NCBI RefSeq assembly: GCF_900101175.1
Contig: NZ_FNFQ01000009.1
Span: forward strand, 62,001-126,000
DNA: 64,000 bases
Reading direction: 5' to 3'
Source: Stenotrophomonas pavanii
GTDB taxonomy: Bacteria; Pseudomonadota; Gammaproteobacteria; Xanthomonadales; Xanthomonadaceae
The position numbers were made by a program, and so were the translations under genes. Below the pieces are notes generated by a model, which was not told the DNA's origin, searched no databases, and saw only the letters and a program-made list of their open reading frames with translations. Within the stretch, counting starts at the first letter, position 1; every line of letters begins with the position of its first letter. This document shows positions 61,701 through 64,000 of the stretch, one piece after another.

Positions 61701-62413
61701 GGCTCTGGAACGGGGGGGCGGGCCTGATAGCGGGTGCCGCAAGCATGAACCAGATCGGTCTTCTGTCGGGTTTGGTCTCGGATTACAAGGAGATGGACAA
61801 GCTTGGCTTGCAGGCCTTCTCCCAAAAGCGCAACAGCGCGATAAGTCAGGCCATCAATGAATACATGGAGAAGACCGCAGGCCTTGCGTATTACCTGACT
61901 GGTGGTAGGAACTCGTGGAATTTTGAAGATGTAGATCAAGCTGCTGACATTGGTGGAAAGCTCACGTTTGACATCGGAACTTCCTTGGTCGGGCCGGAGG
62001 CATTCCTCGCCAAGAGGACCACGGCGGCGGCTTCGGAGGTCCGACTTATCGCCGATGCGGAACAGCAGCTCATAAAGTACATCGCAGGTATTGGAAGGAA
62101 CGCGCCAGCGACCGCAATCGGTGCTGTTGATCCTATAACTGGTAGAATTGTGACTATGTCGAGTGGCCCTGTTCCTGATGTGATCGCGCCGGGCCTGAAG
62201 GCGTACGCTGATTCGCTAGGAGGCCTTGGCGTCAAGACAGCATGTGGGAATACTATTGGTCGTTGCGCAGAATTCAGAGCTGCAAACGAACTGATGCTGG
62301 CAAATCCACGTCTAAAGCTTGAGGATATCAAATTTACTGCTGCTGTTCGGCCGAGAAGTGGGCTTCCTGTTCCTAGGTGTGATAATTGCAAAAATATATT
62401 TGGAGATGAGTAA
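49739..62413 (+). CDS. cdiA: CdiA contact-dependent inhibition effector with YwqJ-type deaminase-like toxin
   Basis: 4,224 residues. An extended signal peptide (M-N-T-I-Y-R-L-V-F-N) ends near A-L-A-Q. The TPS secretion domain follows, with an N-P-A-G-I motif at about 177. A Gly/Thr/Pro linker lies near residues 427-475, then more than 1,000 residues of L-D-N-x-x-G filamentous repeats, a Tyr-rich middle (~1,840-2,100), FHA-2 repeats and a pretoxin region. V-E-N-N at 3826-3829 marks the toxin boundary; the ~395-residue tail has lower GC than the rest. The end carries C4176-A-E and C4214-D-N-C4217, the zinc-site pattern of YwqJ-type nucleic-acid deaminase toxins. It binds neighbours and delivers the tail; the deaminase activity is inferred. 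Confidence 0.9.
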   Translation: MNTIYRLVFNRALRVWQVASELVKGGGGLVGHVPGRQSAALSPLGFALMCSLGWVSLATPALAQSDARISSDPNAPGRERPTVVTAPNGVPMVNVTTPSAAGVSRNRYSQFDVGREGVILNNARGQVQTQLGGWVQGNPWLATGSARVILNEVNGPASRLNGYVEVAGQRVEVIIANPAGIQVNGGGFLNASRVTLTTGTPMFTGAGALEGYRVTGGAIQIDGDGLDTSRADYTDLITRSLQVNAGIWANQLQATLGNNVVSADHSQASATAASGEAPTFALDVGALGGMFANKIWLVGNEHGVGVRNAGSIGAQAGELVVTVDGRLENTGALQSRQNVRVQASGDLANGGTIAASREVAITSGGTLDNSSGTLNAQRLQLQAQGLRNQGGAIEQTGVQALALRADAASNRSNGLLGALDAVASGGNEGRPGGGASPGSGGGTPGTGTPGTPGTGGGNGGSTGTSTSPELPLAEGLIAITGMLDNDGGSISNGGTVSLAARNGLDNSGGRLGVSALQAGGELRNDGGTLQVHGDAVLQVGLLSNQKGALSVAGGLRLDAQSLDNRGGELRHAGKTASSWTVQGLFNNDGGLLATNATQLALRAGRVGNAGGRMEHAGEGGLQLDTGDWASTGGRLSTLGRLQWTAGNVDLRNGSLSAAGFDIVAGTLDNRGGSLLSLGTGASSVKATALDNSAGGTLAGNGDLGLTAITLDNSRGLVQQSGTGSLRVQAKTLHGSEGRLLSNGALVLSGGELDVSGGTTSAQRVQIQADVLRNRQGQIVAQGTQALALDVRDALDNQEGQIVGNGGLRIDAGRIDNQKGTLQSAGTQGVALTVRGTLDNSGGGISGNGQVQLQIGSLVNQGGKVLAAGSGALQVQARERLDNSNGGRLAGTGDLQLQAAQLDNRSGAIEHAGGGTLQIRADSLQGAAGRILSQSSLVLEGGDLLLGAGSTTQAERIAIDAQRLDNAGGNLSATGSDALRLHVAQRVDNSGGTIAGNGALDIQAGELINRTGTLSGAGTADSALQIDGALDNHEGTIASNANRLTVTSARLDNRGGSIRQAGNQGLDITTGRLDGSKGTLVSAATLTLRAGDVDHRDATLGADRLDLEATTLDNAGGRIIASGEGVSRIKATTLGNAGGTLASNGDMALLAQTLDNRAGRIQHAGSGRLQVSAQTLLGNGGSVLSNGSFVFDGTALDLNGATTSARRIDIAADTLTTAGGTLTATGEDALRLRVQGVLDNRGGSLASNGALDVIARQLINAQGTLQGAGSGHSTLAISQALDNQKGRILLGGAGTITAARLGNLGGTVHAGGSALVLGVGGRLDNGEQGLLSSTGTMTLDVGSLDNRHGTLVAGQDLTVTTAAGVDNSDGAMQAGERLQLQGNGLDNQRGTLLGGQLDIDTHGQRLDNRAGTLGTQKGELIVRSGAIDNQGGRVQSAADLTINTAGQDIDNRATAGSGGLLAAGKLQLEGGVLDNRGGAVNAQGDARLLLARVDNSAGGTFASAANLSLQATTLANASGRVQAGRNLDVALGGHLDNAAGAIAAGQRLSLTAASVDNRNTRGGDGTRGLQAGQLQFGAQWLDNSQGQVVTDGGARLEINGQLQNTGGVISTGGNLDSQADNVANSGGLLRADGSQTLVARALSEDGQVQAQRDLGLTLQQGMRHRGEWIANGTLSLNLSGDLDNQGVVRGGNLDLNAQNITNATSGEISSQGTTHLNARGQLTNRGLIDGALTHLEAGEIDNLGTGRIYGDRVAISTGVLKNRAEETGGATRVGTVAARERLDLGVRELQNTGKGLIYSDGDAAIGGTLGADRIASGIAGRIDNISSVIDVSGNLSIDAQVVNNIRENVVVSQTRTVMDPVRLDRPAWWRNGKNGTENIRSTSHYSAHEVYYLDPADILEDTLHITPDGFTVHRAVVRLSSKTSAYFFGRGGLYAGLGERARLNVQDGTVVMYYVGRQDNQVNPDQVRVGADDPFAELSALHPDAPAFRYVDDKLTYSSNYGTCTTNCVQLWTYKDYNDPDHTLTNPRGSGGNNVSSNEQYRIATRTVTEDVLGAGVGADAVIRSGGAMRIGTDTLKNHYGSIAAGGNLSIVGLTATAKVENLAQTLFRTHEFNNVGHTYSNERVAWSNETISEEIGRIGGSITSGGTLVIDVGDLSNLNQGRNAPNVQNGSAMANLNVQGPKALPDGPGHGGAQGPGQSTGTGAERALAQAADAAGTQQSGSVGGVSGNSGTSGPRVVAASGGSPDRIAMSAPDTRAPSASLFNVNPNGGHYLVETDPRFTDHKTWLSSDHLLGQMGYSPDTVQKRLGDGYYEQRLVREQIGQLTGRRFLDGYASDEAQYRALLEAGATVASEWGLRPGVALTEAQMAQLTSDIVWLVEQTVTLADGSTTTALVPQVYLRLRPGDLDGNGALLAGANVDINLGNGLVNTGNIAGRKLVTIDAGNIEHLGGSISGQYVGLSSDKDIRVVGAAVTATDALSVKAAGNVTVASTVETQRGGGTYQYETNRIDRVAGLYVTNPSGDGMLSVVAGGDISLHAAQLRNAGTDGLTQLAAGGNLEVGAIALEERRDATFDERNHQRSSRTTHAASSVQGAGDVVLAAGKDITLAAAQIKAGGGLALQAGGDINSQALVDGESRDLANAGKRSSLQVSQRDETVRGSTLQAGGNLLLTAGRDVNLTAALVDSNDGTVSVAAGRDVNLLSANETHDYSLDSYDKKKKTLSSTTTTRSVDASDSYAIGTAIQGERINITAGRDLTAVGAVVDATGNVILGAGNNVLITAAEDHHSSESSESKKKSGVTGGFGNGVASVGYSSAKNSSTRAEQSTTQVGSAIASHDGNVLINAGNTLTIEASDVAAGENLTLVGKDIALLARQDTTNSQSSQASKSSGFSVGVTYDPTKAYRSARDSTTDGMADSGSAMGRITRTAEGAASGLRAATTSTVVTAGSQRTNSEQSHSTSDARVSQLAAGGDLTLIANGGSILSQGTQMSAEGNAVLLATQDIVFDVAHNTERSDSSSRGKGWGFANNTSGLPFGTNNAQSQGSGSSDTITGTQLSVGGGVRMATTEGNIRLTAANIAAEKDVSIRAAGDLLVRSGQDTVSNANTSDSKAIGTVQISDTEKFSGWHREQHQDDSAQVSQVASSIGSLGGSVNLTAGGKYTQTASNVVAAKDVNITAAEIELLTADESGHYSQSDKDLKIGVFARVKSPLIDLINNVDAARQSDDRLQKMQGMAAGANAYQAASAISALSGRGGSGELFRAEAGIGFKTANSSADGSSMVSRGSTIQGGGNVNLASTQGDIHVVQGNLSAGNTLSLDSAGDILLEAGKAHVADRSKSSNAGAEVGVGVSVGAQTGVYVYAEASVGSSKANAESSTWQNTTLTGKNISMKAEGDTTLRGATATADRIDVKTGGTLTIESLQDIAESMSKNSQVGGRVQVSFGTAWNADGYASAGKASGSYQGVGQQSGLFAGNGGYHVDAGHVNLVGGAITSTNAGNSDLTAGSLTFTDLRNHMDYMASSGSISGGAGGEMDGWTPKPGTAAPRGGPGLPMMEKGSDSSSTLATLTEGNITIGGRQTSAAELGINTDASGAHRALEALPDASKLLADQQTMAAAAGTVMATSQQIAWDIGSADAKKITDKYREGMSPEEKRAFDALSPDERFNRLVAFDASYPEALVTQQKWAPDGVYGRALGAVTSALVGGVEGQGLVQLGSNALAPYAAELIGKTFDPNKQSAAPSEAMQMLSHALLGALLAEANGGKAGTGALAAGGGELAAKVLGDYYAKQNNGQLSPEQAEQVRVLGQAVGAMAGGLSGAGISGATSGMGVAKNSVENNYLNHDERMEYLQATLMCFDSGKDCDIKENFERLSAERDYKLLMACQVPGSIACSEQRSLAKIALESHNSPIYKGEYDAWMAENANKLIAASKNAGSGVNLEEIAIHSSTEDLQRKVYCSLVGECGSNTVDLLRDAGYGAEADWLSSTNRAVAGAAFVNGLWNGGAGLIAGAASMNQIGLLSGLVSDYKEMDKLGLQAFSQKRNSAISQAINEYMEKTAGLAYYLTGGRNSWNFEDVDQAADIGGKLTFDIGTSLVGPEAFLAKRTTAAASEVRLIADAEQQLIKYIAGIGRNAPATAIGAVDPITGRIVTMSSGPVPDVIAPGLKAYADSLGGLGVKTACGNTIGRCAEFRAANELMLANPRLKLEDIKFTAAVRPRSGLPVPRCDNCKNIFGDE

Positions 62414-62416
62414 TGT

Positions 62417-62845
62417 ATGGAAATGGATGAAGAATTTCTTGAGGTAAATGACATTGATTGGTTTGCGGTTGGTGCTGATGGGTATGTTTGTCATTTTGCT
62501 ACGGGAGGGCGTGGTGTCGTTCCGCGTCAAGTTGCGTCGTCCATCGAGAGCTGGCAATTGGCGTGTGATTATATTTACTCGCTTCCTATTTGCTCGGGCG
62601 TTATCGTGGTTGAAGAGAGCTTGCCTGATTTCAGTGGGCTCGCTCAGCGCGAGGCCTATCTTGGCTCTTTCCTTGAAATGGCGAGTCGCGGGATTTTCAG
62701 TCATGACGTAAGTGGGGGGGGGTATCGCCTTATCGCCAAGCCGGAGCTTGCGCTTCGCGAAGGCGACCTCCCCGAGCGCATTCGAAATCATATTCCAAAG
62801 ATCGCCATCGGTTCGGACGATGATCTGCTTCATTTGATGCGCTGA
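62417..62845 (+). CDS. cdiI: Probable CdiI immunity protein
   Basis: 142 residues, starting four bases after the cdiA stop (a second ATG two codons in is possible). The gene is clearly lower in GC than the body of cdiA, matching the toxin tail, as expected for a toxin-immunity unit that moves together. The protein is acidic, cytosolic, without signal peptide; the N-terminus reads D-I-D-W-F-A-V-G-A-D-G-Y-V-C-H-F-A-T-G-G. I cannot name the immunity family. Position directly behind cdiA is the main evidence; specificity for the deaminase tail is inferred. Confidence 0.82.
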   Translation: MEMDEEFLEVNDIDWFAVGADGYVCHFATGGRGVVPRQVASSIESWQLACDYIYSLPICSGVIVVEESLPDFSGLAQREAYLGSFLEMASRGIFSHDVSGGGYRLIAKPELALREGDLPERIRNHIPKIAIGSDDDLLHLMR

Positions 62846-63100
62846 ATGCGGCTTTTATGGGAGTGTGTGAAACGGGTGGTCGATGCCGGGCTAGGCATGT
62901 AGCACGATCTCGTTCATCCTTTCGCCGTTGCTGATGATCACCTTCGTGCTGATGGGGCTGCCATGATTGTCTTTGCTCTCATTCGTGGTGTTTCGCGTAC
63001 CTGCTGGAATCCTGGCGAATCCGCTGTACCTGGCGCACTGCCGAAGGATTATCCGCAAGGTTGATGCCGAGCATCGCGGGGCACATCGGCGGCACCTTGA
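62846..63100. other. Spacer between cdiI and the orphan module
   Basis: 255 bases with short frames on both strands and stops scattered in each. It may be decayed remains of an older CdiA tail, but no motif proves that. Confidence 0.4.
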
Positions 63101-63418
63101 GCTGCAGAAGGCTGGCGGCGTCAGCTACACCGCTCTGGTGATCGCCTTGGCGGTAACGGACTCACAGAACACCCTGATCAATCTGATCGTTGGTTCGATA
63201 TCAGAGCCAACGTTCCAACCGAGGGCAATGCCTGCATTGTCGAGCTGCGTCTGGCGCCCCCGGGGCGCGTGCTGGAGGCCACTGTTCTGGAGCCCTGCAC
63301 GTTGAACGACGCCCAACGCGAGAGGATGCTGGGTGAAATCAGGCGCACGGACTTCACGATCGAGGGGAAGATGCGGTTCTTCAACCGGCATACCCTTATC
63401 GGCTTGAGTAAACAGTGA
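63101..63418 (+). pseudogene. Orphan gene 3' fragment, possible CdiA toxin-tail remnant
   Basis: The frame is open from just after a TGA (63098) to TGA 63416 and reads as real protein in its second half: W-F-D-I-R-A-N-V-P-T, then I-V-E-L-R-L-A-P-P-G-R, then L-N-D-A-Q-R-E-R-M-L-G-E-I. No suitable start codon is present, so the 5' part is missing. Its stop overlaps the GTG of the next gene (GTGA), the coupling seen between toxin tails and immunity genes. Downstream of CDI loci such displaced toxin/immunity pieces are common. The family is not recognised. Confidence 0.5.
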
Positions 63419-63807
63419 GCATTTCGCTGTTTCTCGAGGTCGAAGCCGGTGCCGACCTGGCTGCCGTGCTACACGCTCTGGATTCGATCCAGGCCGAGTA
63501 CGCCGACGGTACTGACGGTCTGCACGGATATCTTCCAGCGTCCAACACCGGCTTTGGGTTCGGCATCGTCGATCCGCCGGAGGCGCTCGTAGCGGAAGGG
63601 ATTGGAGCCGAATGGCAGGTGGGCCTGGTGGGTTCGTTTCATTTCCGCGCGAGCGGGTTTGAAAGCGCCTGGGAGGGAAACTGCCGCTTCATCAAGCGCT
63701 ACGCCGCGACGTGCGGGTTCCGGTTTGTGCTCTCCTTCCAGTTCGAGAGCGTCTATGCGGCAAGGCTCGGGAAGGATCTGGTCTTCCCGGGGCCTGCTGC
63801 TCTGTAA
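63415..63807 (+). CDS. Probable orphan immunity protein
   Basis: 130 residues from GTG 63415, which overlaps the stop of the preceding fragment. The protein has no signal peptide and a mixed alpha/beta look (M-S-I-S-L-F-L-E-V-E-A-G-A-D-L near the start, F-I-K-R-Y-A-A-T-C-G-F-R-F-V-L-S-F-Q-F in the middle). A cytosolic inhibitor would fit. No named family. The role rests on position behind cdiA-cdiI and coupling to a toxin-like fragment. Confidence 0.65.
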   Translation: MSISLFLEVEAGADLAAVLHALDSIQAEYADGTDGLHGYLPASNTGFGFGIVDPPEALVAEGIGAEWQVGLVGSFHFRASGFESAWEGNCRFIKRYAATCGFRFVLSFQFESVYAARLGKDLVFPGPAAL

Positions 63808-63816
63808 TGCTGGATA

Positions 63817-63835
63817 CCGGGGCGGCTGGCCCCGG
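63817..63835 (+). terminator. GC-rich hairpin after the orphan immunity gene
   Basis: CCGGGGC and GCCCCGG with a five-base loop, ten bases past the stop. No T-run follows. The remaining 165 bases of the window hold no supported gene. Confidence 0.4.
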
Positions 63836-64000
63836 CCTGATCCCATTCTCGCTACCCGTGGCGATATACCTTGTGGATATGACGCCTTCGTGGGTTGTCT
63901 GATTTCACACCTGTCTGCACAGTTCCAGGGTTTTGGATCGATATAATAATATTGGCCCATAAAGTTTCCCCTGGCTGCGCCGCCATCGATCGTACGGCCA

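Noticed and set aside
62967..63305. 112-codon ORF after cdiI.
   Set aside because: It begins with TTG and overlaps, in a different frame, the more protein-like fragment that ends at 63418.

Overview
The window looks like a stretch of accessory genome from a high-GC gammaproteobacterium. It most resembles the Xanthomonadaceae, probably a Stenotrophomonas-like organism. That guess rests on gene style and base composition, not on a marker gene: there is no rRNA, tRNA or housekeeping gene. Two short blocks read as ordinary chromosome (about 29.8-33.4 kb and 47.2-61 kb). The rest is patchy in GC, rich in mobility genes, and carries defence, signalling and competition cargo.

Region 1 (1-29.5 kb) looks like an integrative island, with a tyrosine integrase at 28.1-29.5 kb and an H-NS-like gene at its right end. 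From left to right it holds: (a) an XRE repressor divergent from a secreted protein, lipoprotein and membrane protein set; (b) a defence cassette (2.6-7.6 kb) with a divergent SIR2-like gene, a small membrane-anchored protein, and an OLD-type ATPase/TOPRIM nuclease overlapping a UvrD-like helicase (Gabija-like), lying between two diverged copies of a small gene; (c) a complete HxsDBCA operon (8.3-11.9 kb), in which two radical SAM enzymes and a small partner accompany HxsA, a protein with six tandem His-X-Ser triplets and a peptidoglycan-binding tail; (d) a signalling block (12.2-27.3 kb) with a BLUF photoreceptor, two EAL phosphodiesterases, two chemoreceptors, AraC and GntR regulators, a hydrolase, and an orphan response regulator lacking its phospho-acceptor Asp.

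Region 2 (29.8-33.4 kb) has a DUF6624 protein and an M16 zinc protease. Region 3 (33.7-46.9 kb) resembles an integrative mobilizable element. It carries a DUF4160/DUF2442 pair, small cassette-like genes (one framed by a 14-bp inverted repeat), a zinc-hook RloC-like ATPase operonic with an HEFGH metallopeptidase, a MobQ relaxase with a divergent TraD-like gene and an RSF1010-type oriT between them, two small paralogues, and an overlapping operon of serine recombinase, ParB and ParB/RepB-type protein.

Region 4 (47.3-64 kb) holds a barstar-like gene and a cdiB-cdiA-cdiI contact-dependent inhibition locus. CdiA is about 4,224 residues, has a VENN boundary, and ends in a YwqJ-type deaminase-like toxin. 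An orphan toxin-tail remnant coupled to a likely immunity gene follows. Together the cargo covers phage defence, competition between neighbouring cells, and c-di-GMP and taxis control.
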